Notes: generated by a model from the sequence alone, not told the origin. A stretch of DNA of 64,000 bases from Streptomyces fulvoviolaceus (GCF_000718165.1 NZ_JOEY01000007.1:186001-250000), one strand, 5' to 3'; shown: positions 47,501 through 55,354, counted from the first letter of the stretch. Made by a program: numbers and translations.

Positions 47501-48715
47501 ACCGGGAAGGGGTTTCTCTGGGATCTGCGTACATGCCGGCTCCTGACCACGTGGCAGGAGCCCAGCGGTGTTCCGAACGAAGTGGTGTGTACGGAACTGA
47601 ACGGTCGTGGCGTCGCGATCACCGGCTGCCGCGATGCCACCGTGAGGATCTCCGACCTGGCAGACCATCAACAGGTGGGGCCTCTCCTGAAGGGGCACAG
47701 CGCGGCCGTGGGAGCGGTGGCATGCTCGTCGTTGTCCGGGCAGTTGATCGTCGTCACCGGCTCGTTCGACAACTCGGTCCGGGTCTGGGACCTGTCCCCT
47801 CGTCAGACCATCGGCCGCCCGGTGACCGCGCACACCAGCCACGTCACCGACCTGGACCTTGCCATGGTGAACGGCCGACCGGTCTTCGTCACCATTTCCA
47901 ACGACGGAACAGTGCGCTTGTGGGATCGCGCCACCGGTCAGCCTCTGGGGCCACCCATGGCCGGTCACGACGCCACGGGAGGTCTGCTGGCCTGCACGGT
48001 GCTCGGGAACCGCCCGGTGGCTGTGAGTACCAGCTTCGACGACAAAGTGAAGGTCTGGGACGTGGAGACGGGCCGGCCCCTCTACGCGCCGCACGAACTG
48101 CCCTACATGACCGTCACAGGTGTGGCAGCCACCGTCCTGAACGGGCGCCCGATCGCACTCGCCGCCTGCGGGAGCGGGATGCTGCTGGCATGGGACATCG
48201 AAACGGGCGAGGACCTGTACGTACCCCTCAACGAGTCCGACGATCTGATGTATGGAGTGTCCTGCACCGCCCTGGACGGTCGGCCGGTGGCCGTCGCCAC
48301 CTCAAGAGAGGGTCTGCGCGTCTGGGACCTGGCGACCGGCCGTCCCGTGGGCGTCGGCATGCCCGGCGGCCGGGGCAGCGTCGCGTGCACGGTGTTGGAA
48401 GACCGCCCGGTCGTCGTGAACCTCCGGGACGACAGGACGATGCAGATCTGGGATCTGCGAACGGGCCAGCCTGTGGGCCGACCGATGTCCGGCCACACCA
48501 AGCACGTGAATGCCTTGGTATGCGCCCACTTGGACGGCCGCCCGGTAGCCGTGACCGGTTCCTGGGACAACACCGTGCGCATCTGGGACCTCCAGACCAG
48601 CAGCCATGTCGACACCATCCACGTCCCCGGCCCCTGCGACGCCGTGGCTCTAGATGAAACCGGCCTCCTGATCTGCTCCTTCGGCGCCGATGTGGGCATC
48701 TTCCGTAGAAGCTGA
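44522..48715 (+). CDS. Caspase-like protease + STAND NTPase + 14-repeat WD40 protein
   Basis: 1397 residues. Residues 1-240: caspase fold (peptidase C14, metacaspase-like) with the catalytic dyad His85 in YIAGHGER and Cys135 in LMLDTCYSGQG, both intact. Residues about 285-780: a STAND-type NTPase with Walker A AGPGSGKTA (318-326) and Walker B VILIDGLDEA (409-418), plus helical/winged parts including YRLYHEAMAEYLRQG. Residues about 785-1397: WD40 repeats. Thirteen WD-type strand ends (for example RIWDLTTGQPVG, RVWDLSPRQTIG, KVWDVETGRPLY) and a degenerate final blade give 14 units, so two seven-bladed propellers. The plan is that of a sensor-switch-protease: propeller senses, NTPase oligomerises, caspase is activated. 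Coupled to an alpha/beta hydrolase. Trigger and target unknown. Confidence 0.9.
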   Translation: MSEPRRFLIATAVSHYPHAPEWDRPGLVEARRKMVELFTGKLGYEHVSDLGANPTQHQLLWELREFCRSADRRPDDIVAVYIAGHGERLDNEEYVLLTSDTNPDDLYDALQPGQLARKILAGTKVRRLLLMLDTCYSGQGGNEVLASMAKLKSNWREKDAGLALITSAQPNELAQTGTFPDLLSEAVTSLATAGYTPQLLSLDAVVNATRANPKRPDFQHIGLEIIGLTGEIPPFLPNAKHSPRLSHTDMALQQAAEWDEQDERRDVEFRTRLLRRAMGHSDANRVGWWFSGRHRALGDITGWLRELPCERPTLVVTAGPGSGKTAVLGLLAAVSDPEYRRTVPLSSLGLHAGQLPPPKAIGTAVYAQNLTDQQVVRALAAGLRLPPAEAVADLLNHLNSRPEPERPDVILIDGLDEAATPTTLCGQVLRPLMELAGSHLRLLLGTRPHLLDPLGLNRRDHIDLDAPHYADPRAVLAYAVRNLIDAHPESPYLDCPHQHRLAVAQAVAEAADHSFLVARITAGTLAATRLLPDPWNPAWRRSLPSAAADAMHHDLHQRFGESAVRILDLLRPLAYAEGQGLPWEDIWAPLASELSGQRYTNEDLHQLRRDAGAYVVEAVEDGRSVYRLYHEAMAEYLRQGRDAEAAHRAFTNVLRRALPYLVDGTRDWGRAHPYALRHLATHAAAAGMLDSLLADLEYLVHADCDTLAPHLLKAESDTARLHAAVYVISLQIHRGLDVESRRRLLAVNAARFNEPSVLEALNGPAPEGTWKPLAATGAQVSANVRHVLAGHTGSVNAVACTEVNGHPVAVSASRDQTLRIWDLTTGQPVGTPMTGHTGELFALACTNVDGRPVAVSGSDDSTVRIWDLTTGRSVREPLTGHVGRVDHLACTELDGRPVVVSGSDDSTFRIWDLNTGRPVGNPVEDVTNLNAMACTVVEGRPVVVTGSFGPRLAVWDLRTQSPLGHWQGDEEFWFTALTCTEWNGHPVAVGYSSTGKGFLWDLRTCRLLTTWQEPSGVPNEVVCTELNGRGVAITGCRDATVRISDLADHQQVGPLLKGHSAAVGAVACSSLSGQLIVVTGSFDNSVRVWDLSPRQTIGRPVTAHTSHVTDLDLAMVNGRPVFVTISNDGTVRLWDRATGQPLGPPMAGHDATGGLLACTVLGNRPVAVSTSFDDKVKVWDVETGRPLYAPHELPYMTVTGVAATVLNGRPIALAACGSGMLLAWDIETGEDLYVPLNESDDLMYGVSCTALDGRPVAVATSREGLRVWDLATGRPVGVGMPGGRGSVACTVLEDRPVVVNLRDDRTMQIWDLRTGQPVGRPMSGHTKHVNALVCAHLDGRPVAVTGSWDNTVRIWDLQTSSHVDTIHVPGPCDAVALDETGLLICSFGADVGIFRRS

Positions 48716-49792
48716 CCTCACGGCCGCCCGCGCCACGAGGTGCCGTACGACATGCTCGGCGTCCCGCCCGACCCCCTGGATCATCGAAGAGGCCACCGCG
48801 TACTGGAACAGCCGCCCCACGAAGTACAGCCCGGGCTGCCCCTCGACCACCCCGCGCCGCTGGGCGGGTTCGCCGTCCTCGTCGAAGACGGGCAGGTCGA
48901 TCCACGAGATGTCCGGCTTGAAGCCGGTGCACCACAACACGTTGGCCACGTCGGGGCGTTGGCCGTCCACGAGCTCGGGCAGGCCGTCGCGGACCCCGGC
49001 GGTCCGGGCCACCCGCTCCACGCCCGCAGCCTTGAGATCGGCCGACTTGATCCGGATCAGCGGTGCACTGTGCGCCAGCACCTTGGGCCGCAACTTCCGC
49101 CCCATCGGCGTGCGTACGGTCAGCACGTGCCGGAAGAGGAAGAACAGCGCCGGCGTCAGCACCCGGGCCGCCCGGCGCTCGATCCGCCACGGGATCTGTC
49201 CCGGATGCGGGCCCGACAGCAGGACCCGGCGGCTCGCCGACAGTTCCATCGCGATGTCCGCGCCCGAGTTCCCGGCGCCGACGATCAGGACCGGGCCGTC
49301 GCGGAGTTGGTCCGGGTTGCGGTAGTCGATGGCGTGCAACTGCCTGATGTCCGGGGCGAGTTCGGTGGCGTAGGGCGGGGTCTTCGGGAGGCGGTCGTAC
49401 CCGGCCGCGATCACGACGTTCTCCGCCACGTATCGCTCGTGCTCTGTCTCCACGAGGTACCGCGAGCCGTCGTACGACACCCGCCGCACCCGCACCCCCG
49501 TTCGCACCGGCAGCTCCGCCCAAGCCGCGTATGCCTGCAGATAGTCGGCGAACTCCTCACGCGTGGGGAACGACCAGGCATCCCCCGGGTAGGGCAGGCC
49601 GGGCAGGCCGTCGAACCTCGCCGGGCTGAACAGCCGTAGCGAATCCCACCGCCCCCGCCAGCAGTCGCCGATCCGCTCCCCCACCTCCAGGATCACGAAC
49701 GGCCGTCCGCCGCGCGCCAGGTGGTAGCCCGTCGCGAGGCCCGCCTGGCCGCCGCCGACGATCACGGTCTCGATGTGTTCGGTGGTACTCAT
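48650..49792 (-). CDS. FAD/NAD(P)H-dependent monooxygenase (FMO-like)
   Basis: 380-residue flavoprotein of the FMO/CzcO group. FAD-binding GxGxxG: IVGGGQAGLATGYHLA (residues 10-25). NADPH-binding: LIVGAGNSGADIAMELSA (about 164-181). It also has WDSLRLFSPARFDGLPG and the C-terminal GLYFVGRLFQYAVASSMI. It would oxygenate a soft nucleophile or ketone. Its start overlaps the small TPR-like ORF (ATGA 49789-49792), downstream of a LuxR gene. The 3' end overlaps the caspase gene convergently by 66 bp. Substrate unknown. Confidence 0.9.
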   Translation of the reverse strand: MSTTEHIETVIVGGGQAGLATGYHLARGGRPFVILEVGERIGDCWRGRWDSLRLFSPARFDGLPGLPYPGDAWSFPTREEFADYLQAYAAWAELPVRTGVRVRRVSYDGSRYLVETEHERYVAENVVIAAGYDRLPKTPPYATELAPDIRQLHAIDYRNPDQLRDGPVLIVGAGNSGADIAMELSASRRVLLSGPHPGQIPWRIERRAARVLTPALFFLFRHVLTVRTPMGRKLRPKVLAHSAPLIRIKSADLKAAGVERVARTAGVRDGLPELVDGQRPDVANVLWCTGFKPDISWIDLPVFDEDGEPAQRRGVVEGQPGLYFVGRLFQYAVASSMIQGVGRDAEHVVRHLVARAAVRSASTEDAHIGAEGADQEAGFI

Positions 49793-50007
49793 GTCGGCTC
49801 CCCAATCGTGCGTTCCGTCTCGTAGATCTCCACCGCCTGCCGCAGCAGACGCTCGGCCTCGGCGTGCTCACCCCGCAGCCGCAACAGCGTGCCGAGCTCC
49901 GCGGCACTGTCGGCGAGCCTCAGCCGGGCCGCCCGTACCTGTTCGCGGAGGGTGGGTGCGTCGTCGGACACGCTTCGATGTTCGTGGCGGGAAGCCCTCA
50001 CCCGCAT
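49789..50007 (-). CDS. Small TPR-like protein between LuxR and monooxygenase genes
   Basis: 72 residues with a single tetratricopeptide-like hairpin, AAELGTLLRLRGEHAEAERL, followed by LRQAVEIYETER. It could be an intact small adaptor or the C-terminal leftover of a longer TPR protein. ATG 50007 is the first plausible start; it overlaps the monooxygenase start and follows the LuxR stop by about 42 bp, so a three-gene transcript is likely. No function assigned. Confidence 0.5.
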   Translation of the reverse strand: MRVRASRHEHRSVSDDAPTLREQVRAARLRLADSAAELGTLLRLRGEHAEAERLLRQAVEIYETERTIGEPT

Positions 50008-50049
50008 CGACAGCAATGCCCAACCGGACGCACACCGGCATGGGTACTT

Positions 50050-51693
50050 CTACGCAGAGCCGTCCCGCTTCAGCAGCCCGTGCTCGAAGGCGTACGCCGC
50101 GACCGCCGTGCGGGAGCCGACGTCGAGCTTCGCGAAGATGTTGCTGACATGCCGGGCCACCGTCTTCTCGCTGAGGACCAGTTCGGCCGCGATGGCATGG
50201 TTGGTGCGGCCCTGCGCGAGCAGTCGTACGACTTCCAGCTCCCGGGGCGACAGCACGGACCGGTCCCCGACGCCGACGAGCCGCTCCACCCGCCCCGCAT
50301 CCGGCCCGGCCCCGAGCCGCCCGAAGGTCTGCCTCGCCGCGTCGAACTCCAGCCCCGCACCGTCCTCGTCCCCGAGCGCCCGGCAGGCCAGCCCGACCAG
50401 CACCCCCACCCGCGCCGCCTCGTAGGGCACCTCCAGTTCCCGCCAGAGCCGCCCGGCCTCCCGCAACGCGGGCAACGCCTCCTGCGCGTCCCCTTCGGCC
50501 AGCCGTACGGCACCACGGGCCTGCCCGGCCATCGCTCGGAGGGCGGCGGTGTCATGGGCGCGGGCGATGAGGTCGAGCTCGTCGGTGGCCCGGGCGGCCT
50601 CGGCGGGGTCGTCACCGGCGAGGATCTCCACCGCCGCCGGCAGCAGTCGCGCCCTCCGCATCGGCTCGCGCGTCTCCGCCAGCGCCCGCCGGATCGCAGC
50701 CGCGGCCGATCTCCCCCTGCCCTGGGCCAGCCTCAGCAGAGCCAGTCCCGGCTGTGTGTCCCAGCCGTACCTCAACGTGTCCCGGTAGGCCTGCTCGGCC
50801 TCGGCGTACTCGCCCCGCAACCGGTGCAGCTCCGCGAGCTGGTAGTACGCCCCGCCCGCGACGCCCTCTCCGTACCCGGCCGTGAGCTGCGCGCAGGCCA
50901 GCCGCGCCTCCCGCACCGCGTCCGGCCACTCCCCACCGAGCTGCATCAGCACGACCCGGTGCACCCGGCACAGTCCGCGATACGCCCCCGTGAAGTCGGG
51001 CTGGGCCGCGCACCACTCGGCCAGGGCCTCGCTCCACTCCTGGGCGCGGCGCAGTTCCTGCAGGTCCTGGCAGGTGCCGATGACGACGCAGTAGATCATC
51101 CCGACGGCCCGGGCGGAGAGGTCCCCCTCGGCCACCGCCGTCATGCCCTCGTCGAGCTCGGCGAGCCCGGCCGCGGTCTCGCCGTTGCTCACCAGGGCGA
51201 GGCCCAGGGTCATCGCCGTACCCGCCACGAGGTCGGGATCCGCGCCGGGCCCGACCGAGTCGGCCAGCCGCCGCGCGACCTCCAGCATCGGGGCGTGCTC
51301 GCCCGCGCGGAAGTGCAGCTCGGCTTCGAGCATCAGCAGATACCCGCACTCATGGCAGCCGGGATCGGTCGCCGCCAGCCGCCGGGCCCGGGCCAGCCAG
51401 GCGCCCGACTGCGCGAACTCGCCGCCCCAGGACAGCGCCTTGCACAGCCAGTACGCACAGCGCAGCGCGGGGCCGACGGCACGGACCTCGGCGTAGGCGG
51501 TAAAAGCCCGGCGCAACAGGGCAACGGCATCGTCACCGCGCCCCAGCATGTCCGCGGCCTCGGCAAGCCGCTCGAGATCGCCGGCTTCGAGGGGTCGTAC
51601 CGCATCAGCCGCGCCGAGCAGCGCGTAAGCCTCCGCCCACGCCAGCCGAAGGCAGGCCTCCCGCCCCTTCACCAGCTCCGCGTCCAGGTCCAT
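50050..51693 (-). CDS. LuxR-type transcription regulator with TPR-rich sensor
   Basis: 547 residues. Residues 1-460 are helical TPR-like repeats (for example RAGEHAPMLEVARRLADS, LRGEYAEAEQAYRDTL) and the C-terminal 65 residues are a LuxR helix-turn-helix (LSPRELEVVRLLAQGRTNHA, then SEKTVARHVSNIFAKL). It lacks the N-terminal AAA domain of full LAL regulators. GGAGG 4-5 nt upstream supports ATG 51693. Beyond it are a small TPR ORF and a monooxygenase on the same strand, which it may control. A low-complexity repeat region lies upstream. Confidence 0.88.
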   Translation of the reverse strand: MDLDAELVKGREACLRLAWAEAYALLGAADAVRPLEAGDLERLAEAADMLGRGDDAVALLRRAFTAYAEVRAVGPALRCAYWLCKALSWGGEFAQSGAWLARARRLAATDPGCHECGYLLMLEAELHFRAGEHAPMLEVARRLADSVGPGADPDLVAGTAMTLGLALVSNGETAAGLAELDEGMTAVAEGDLSARAVGMIYCVVIGTCQDLQELRRAQEWSEALAEWCAAQPDFTGAYRGLCRVHRVVLMQLGGEWPDAVREARLACAQLTAGYGEGVAGGAYYQLAELHRLRGEYAEAEQAYRDTLRYGWDTQPGLALLRLAQGRGRSAAAAIRRALAETREPMRRARLLPAAVEILAGDDPAEAARATDELDLIARAHDTAALRAMAGQARGAVRLAEGDAQEALPALREAGRLWRELEVPYEAARVGVLVGLACRALGDEDGAGLEFDAARQTFGRLGAGPDAGRVERLVGVGDRSVLSPRELEVVRLLAQGRTNHAIAAELVLSEKTVARHVSNIFAKLDVGSRTAVAAYAFEHGLLKRDGSA

Positions 51694-51790
51694 GGCGCCT
51701 CCGTCACCCATTGCACCGCGCCGGGGGCGAGGCTGTCACCCGGCGCGAGGAGGCGCTGATCCAGGCGGGTCGTGTGAAGTCCGACGGCTC

Positions 51791-51913
51791 GGCAGCGCCC
51801 CACAGGGGCGTGAGGAACGGCGCGACCGGCCACGACGGCGCAGCAGCGGAACGACGACACATCGCGGCAGCGCCCCATAGGGGCGCGGGGAACTGCGCGA
51901 CCAGCCACAGCGG
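51791..51913 (+). repeat. Two tandem copies of the short dispersed repeat (51791-51838 and 51866-51913)
   Basis: Both copies read GGCAGCGCCCCA, two bases, GGGGCG, then a spacer (TGAGG or CGGGG), AAC, GCGCGACC, GCCAC and a final CGG, differing at few positions over 48 bp, and are separated by 27 bp. The end GCGCGACCNGCCAC is shared with the longer elements at 5.8 and 26.3 kb. They lie in the gap between the LuxR gene and the GT87/PAP2 gene and may form hairpins around GCGCCCC..GGGGCG. They do not code for protein in any consistent frame. Confidence 0.85.
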
Positions 51914-51947
51914 ACCCGCAGTCGACACCGCACCCCCAGCGGAGCGC

Positions 51948-53993
51948 CTACGTGCCGGACTTCACCAACTCCCGTTCCCCGCCCACCTCGGCGGCAGCCG
52001 CCCGCGCCCGTGGCCCCTGGAACAGATACGCCAGCCCGAAGCCGCCCGCGACGACCACCGCGCCGCCCGCCGCGTCCAGCAACCAGTGGTTGCCGGTGGC
52101 CACGATCGCCGAGGCGGTGAAGAACGGATGCAGAAGCCCCAGCGCCTTCATCCACGCCTTGGGCGCGATGATCGCGATGACGACACCGCACCACAGGGAC
52201 CAGCCGAAGTGCAGGGACGGCATCGCCGCGTACTGGTTCGTCAGCGCCGTCAGCGTGCCGTAGTCCGGCTTGGAGAAGTCCTGGACGCCGTGCACGGTGT
52301 CGATGACGCCGAGGCCGGGCATCAGGCGCGGCGGGGCGAGCGGGTAGAGCCAGAAGCCGACGAGGGCCAGCAGGGTGGCGAAGCCGAGGGAGGCGCGGGC
52401 CCAGCGGTAGTCGACGGGGCGGCGCCAGTACAGGACGGCCAGCACCGACAGCGGCACCACGAAGTGGAACGACTCGTAGTAGAAGTCGAAGAAGTTCCGC
52501 AGCCAGTCGACCTTGACGACCGCGTGGTTGGCCCAGTGCTCGATGTCGATGTGGAGCCAGCGCTCCATGTCGAGGATCTCGCGGCCGTGCTTCTCGGCGG
52601 TGGCCCGCCCCTCCGCGTTGCTCCCGCCGGTCGCCGCGAGCCGCACCTGCTGGTAGGCGGCGTACGTGACGCGGATGAGGAGCAGTTCCAGGAGGAGGTT
52701 CGGGCGGGTCAGGACTCTGCGCAGGAACGGCAGCAGGGGGACGCGTCTGAAGCGGGCGGGGACCGGGGCGGCGTACTCCGTCGGGATCGGCGACCGGTAG
52801 TACGGCGACGTGCGCGACAGGAACGGGATCAGCGTCGCGGCCGCCAGCGCGGCGAGCAGCACCACGTTGTCCCGCAGGGCGAACAGCACCGGCATGTTCG
52901 GCAGCATCATCTTCGCCGGGAGCGTCATGACCAGGACGACGGCGACCGGCCACACGTTCCGGTCGGAGGCCCGCTTGCCGACCCGCCCGACGACCGCGAG
53001 CAGCACCCACAGCAGCTGGTGCTGCCAGGTGGTCGGCGACACGGCGATCGCGGCGCAGCCGGTGATCGCCACGGCGAGCAGCAGCTGTCCGTCGCGCGCG
53101 TAGTGCACGGCTCGGCGCACGCCGAGGGTGGCGACGACCGCGCCCAGCACCAGGAAGAGGGCGATCTCCAGGGGCCCGGACAGGCCCAGCCGCAGCAGGA
53201 AGCCGTGCAGGGACTGGTTGGCGAGGTCGTCGGCGGCGCCGCCGAGGCCGGTGCCCGCCATGTGGTGCACCCAGTAGATGTACGAGTCGTGCGGCATCGC
53301 CGCCCAGGCGAGCGCCGTGGATCCGGCGAAGGTCACGCCCGTGGTCAGGGCGGCCTTGCGGCGGCCGGTGAACCACAGGAGCGGGGCGAAGAGCAGGACG
53401 GTCGGCTGGAGGGCGGCGGCGAGACCGATCAGGACACCGCCGGCGCGCTCTCCTCGTACGGCGAAGCAGCCGACCAGCACGAGCAGGACCGGGATGATGC
53501 TGGTCTGCCCGAGCCACAGCGTGTTGCGCACCGGCAGCGACAGCATCAGCAGGCTGATCGCGACCGGCGCGGCGAGCAGGGAGGTCCTGCGGCTCACCGG
53601 CTGGGGCAGCGCGCGGGCGGCGACCAGGCCGAGGGCGACGACCAGCAGCAGGGTGCCGAAGGTCCAGCCCCAGCCGAGCGCCTGCTCGGCGGCCCTGGTC
53701 AACGGCTTCATGACAAGTCCCCCGAAGGGGGTGCCCGTGAACTGCGTCGAGTCGTACAAGGAACCCTTCACATGCAGGACGCCGTTCGGGCCGACCCAGG
53801 TCTCCAGGTCCGTCAGCCGCTCCCCCCGGGGCGTACTGAGGACGACGGCCACCTGTCGTACCGCGAGGACGGCCGCGACCAGCCACAGGCCGAGCCGCGC
53901 CGCGCGCAGGCGTGCCTGGGCAGTCGTGGCGGTGCCGACGGCCGTCGCTCCGAAAGCTTCCGCCGGTCGCCCGCTGTGCTCCGCATTCGCCAC
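51948..53993 (-). CDS. Bifunctional GT87 mannosyltransferase-like / PAP2 phosphatase-like membrane protein
   Basis: 681 residues with about 14-16 membrane helices. The N-terminal two thirds (1-440) are like GT87 polyprenol-phosphate-dependent alpha-mannosyltransferases: VLHVKGSLYDSTQFTGTPFGGLV and SLHGFLLRLGL, with the acidic loop TDLETWVGPNG. The C-terminal third is a PAP2/inositol-phosphoryl transferase-like domain with conserved AMPSLHFGWSLW and the TGNHWLLDAAGG signature. This fusion is found in Streptomyces; a role in lipid-linked or mannosylated cell-envelope components is the usual guess. GTG 53993 is the start. The divergent gap of 288 bp to the next gene holds promoters and a palindrome. 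Confidence 0.87.
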   Translation of the reverse strand: MANAEHSGRPAEAFGATAVGTATTAQARLRAARLGLWLVAAVLAVRQVAVVLSTPRGERLTDLETWVGPNGVLHVKGSLYDSTQFTGTPFGGLVMKPLTRAAEQALGWGWTFGTLLLVVALGLVAARALPQPVSRRTSLLAAPVAISLLMLSLPVRNTLWLGQTSIIPVLLVLVGCFAVRGERAGGVLIGLAAALQPTVLLFAPLLWFTGRRKAALTTGVTFAGSTALAWAAMPHDSYIYWVHHMAGTGLGGAADDLANQSLHGFLLRLGLSGPLEIALFLVLGAVVATLGVRRAVHYARDGQLLLAVAITGCAAIAVSPTTWQHQLLWVLLAVVGRVGKRASDRNVWPVAVVLVMTLPAKMMLPNMPVLFALRDNVVLLAALAAATLIPFLSRTSPYYRSPIPTEYAAPVPARFRRVPLLPFLRRVLTRPNLLLELLLIRVTYAAYQQVRLAATGGSNAEGRATAEKHGREILDMERWLHIDIEHWANHAVVKVDWLRNFFDFYYESFHFVVPLSVLAVLYWRRPVDYRWARASLGFATLLALVGFWLYPLAPPRLMPGLGVIDTVHGVQDFSKPDYGTLTALTNQYAAMPSLHFGWSLWCGVVIAIIAPKAWMKALGLLHPFFTASAIVATGNHWLLDAAGGAVVVAGGFGLAYLFQGPRARAAAAEVGGERELVKSGT

Positions 53994-54230
53994 GCCTCGT
54001 CGGCCTCCCGCCCCGTTCGTCCCACGCGTCGGATGCGCGGGACTCTCTTTGCGAACCCTATGAGGCTCGCACCACCCCCGGAGAGAGACGCAGGCTACCC
54101 CCGATTCACCTGACGTCCGTCCTCCTTTTGTCCGGATGACGATAGTGCGCCGATGGTTGCCTTGCCTCCGCAGGGCGCGACATGGATCACACGGTTCCCG
54201 GGAAAGACGGCGGGACGGCGAGTATGTTCG

Positions 54231-54256
54231 TTAGGGCAGCTAGTTAGCTGCCCTAA
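54231..54256. promoter_or_regulatory. Perfect 12-bp inverted repeat upstream of the O-methyltransferase
   Basis: TTAGGGCAGCTA (54231-54242), GT, TAGCTGCCCTAA (54245-54256): two perfect 12-bp arms with a 2-bp spacer, ending 25 bp before the start codon at 54282. Size and symmetry fit a MarR- or TetR-type dimeric repressor operator overlapping the promoter. The only nearby DNA-binding protein is LuxR-type, so the repressor is presumably encoded elsewhere. Confidence 0.8.
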
Positions 54257-54281
54257 CTAGGCATATGAAAGGCACAGGCGC

Positions 54282-54953
54282 ATGAGCGAGTCGCAGCTCT
54301 GGGACGACGTCGACGACTACTTCACCACCCACCTCGCGCCCGAAGACGAAGACCTGACCGCGGCCGTGCGCGACAGCGAGGCCGCCGAACTCCCGCACGT
54401 CGCCGTCACGGCACCGCAGGGCAAGCTCCTCCACCTCCTCGCGCAGACCCAGGGCGCCCGCACCGTCCTGGAGATCGGCACCCTCGGCGGCTACAGCACC
54501 ATCTGGCTGGCCCGCGCGCTGCCCGCCGACGGCCGACTGGTCTCGCTCGAGTACAGCCCACGGCACGCCGAGGTCGCCACCCGCAACATCGCGCGCGCCG
54601 GCCTCGACAAGATCGTCGAGGTGCGGGTGGGCGCGGCCCTGGACTCGCTGCCCCAGCTCGCCGACGAGAACCCCGCCCCCTTCGACCTCGTCTTCATCGA
54701 CGCCGACAAGAGCAACAACCCGCACTACGTCGAGTGGGCCCTCAAGCTCTCCCGCGCGGGCAGCCTGATCATCGTGGACAACGTCGTACGGGGCGGCCGG
54801 GTCGCCGACGCCGGCAGCACCGCCTCCGACGTCCAGGGCACCCGGACCGCCATCGAACTGATCGGCCGGCACCCGAGGCTGAGCGGCACGGCGATCCAGA
54901 CGGTGGGCAGCAAGGGCTACGACGGCTTCGCGCTGGCCCGGGTGCTGGCGTAA
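54282..54953 (+). CDS. COMT-type O-methyltransferase
   Basis: 223-residue SAM-dependent O-methyltransferase of the catechol/caffeoyl-CoA family. SAM loop VLEIGTLGGYSTIWLARAL, the metal-binding acid in FDLVFIDADKSNNPHYVEWA and IIVDNVVRGGRV, all in family order. It methylates a hydroxyl on a small aromatic or similar substrate using a divalent cation. It is a single gene behind a strong palindrome (54231-54256), so it is probably induced on demand, for instance in detoxification. The FHA gene that follows is on the opposite strand. Confidence 0.92.
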   Translation: MSESQLWDDVDDYFTTHLAPEDEDLTAAVRDSEAAELPHVAVTAPQGKLLHLLAQTQGARTVLEIGTLGGYSTIWLARALPADGRLVSLEYSPRHAEVATRNIARAGLDKIVEVRVGAALDSLPQLADENPAPFDLVFIDADKSNNPHYVEWALKLSRAGSLIIVDNVVRGGRVADAGSTASDVQGTRTAIELIGRHPRLSGTAIQTVGSKGYDGFALARVLA

Positions 54954-54964
54954 GGCTTCGACCG

Positions 54965-55354
54965 TCAACTCTCGTGGTAGAAGCCGACGTTGACGCTGCG
55001 AGGGGCGGTGCGGTCCCGGACGATGATCTCGCCGTTGCCGCCCCGGGGCAGCGGGACGGTCCCGCCGTAGACGAGGGGCTGTGCGTACTGGCCGACCACC
55101 AGGTGGACCTCGGAGGACGGCTCGGGCTGGGAGCCCGGCAGCCAGGTCACCTGCCAGGCACCGTCCGGGCCGCACAGGAACTCCAGATGGACCCTGGAGA
55201 CGAACAGCCAGTCGTCGGGCGTCGCGAGCCGGCACACGGACTTGTCCCGGCCGACTCGCAGCACGGCGCCCGGGTCACTGGGCGCGTCGGCCATCTGCAT
55301 ACCGGCCGTGGCACCCGATTCCGCCGCGGAGACGGCGGCCATGGTGAGTTCGAG
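54965..55354 (-). CDS. FHA-domain protein
   Basis: 129 residues with one forkhead-associated phosphothreonine-binding domain: GRDKSVCRLATPDDWLFVSR, then VHLEFLCGPDGAWQV. The Gly-Arg, Ser-Arg and His signature of FHA is present. GTG 55354 is preferred because AGGAGG lies 7 nt upstream; an ATG at 55396 has only a weak site. FHA proteins bind targets of Ser/Thr kinases; no kinase is nearby. Transcribed opposite to the O-methyltransferase, with the 3' ends facing. Confidence 0.78.
   Translation of the reverse strand, partial: LELTMAAVSAAESGATAGMQMADAPSDPGAVLRVGRDKSVCRLATPDDWLFVSRVHLEFLCGPDGAWQVTWLPGSQPEPSSEVHLVVGQYAQPLVYGGTVPLPRGGNGEIIVRDRTAPRSVNVGFYHES

Noticed and set aside
46145..48094. 649-codon minus-strand reading opposite the WD40 region
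   Set aside because: Its repeats only mirror the WD40 DNA repeats; the plus strand has intact WD blades.
51711..54113. 800-codon plus-strand reading
   Set aside because: Shadow of the GT87/PAP2 gene; composition is charged low complexity with no motif.
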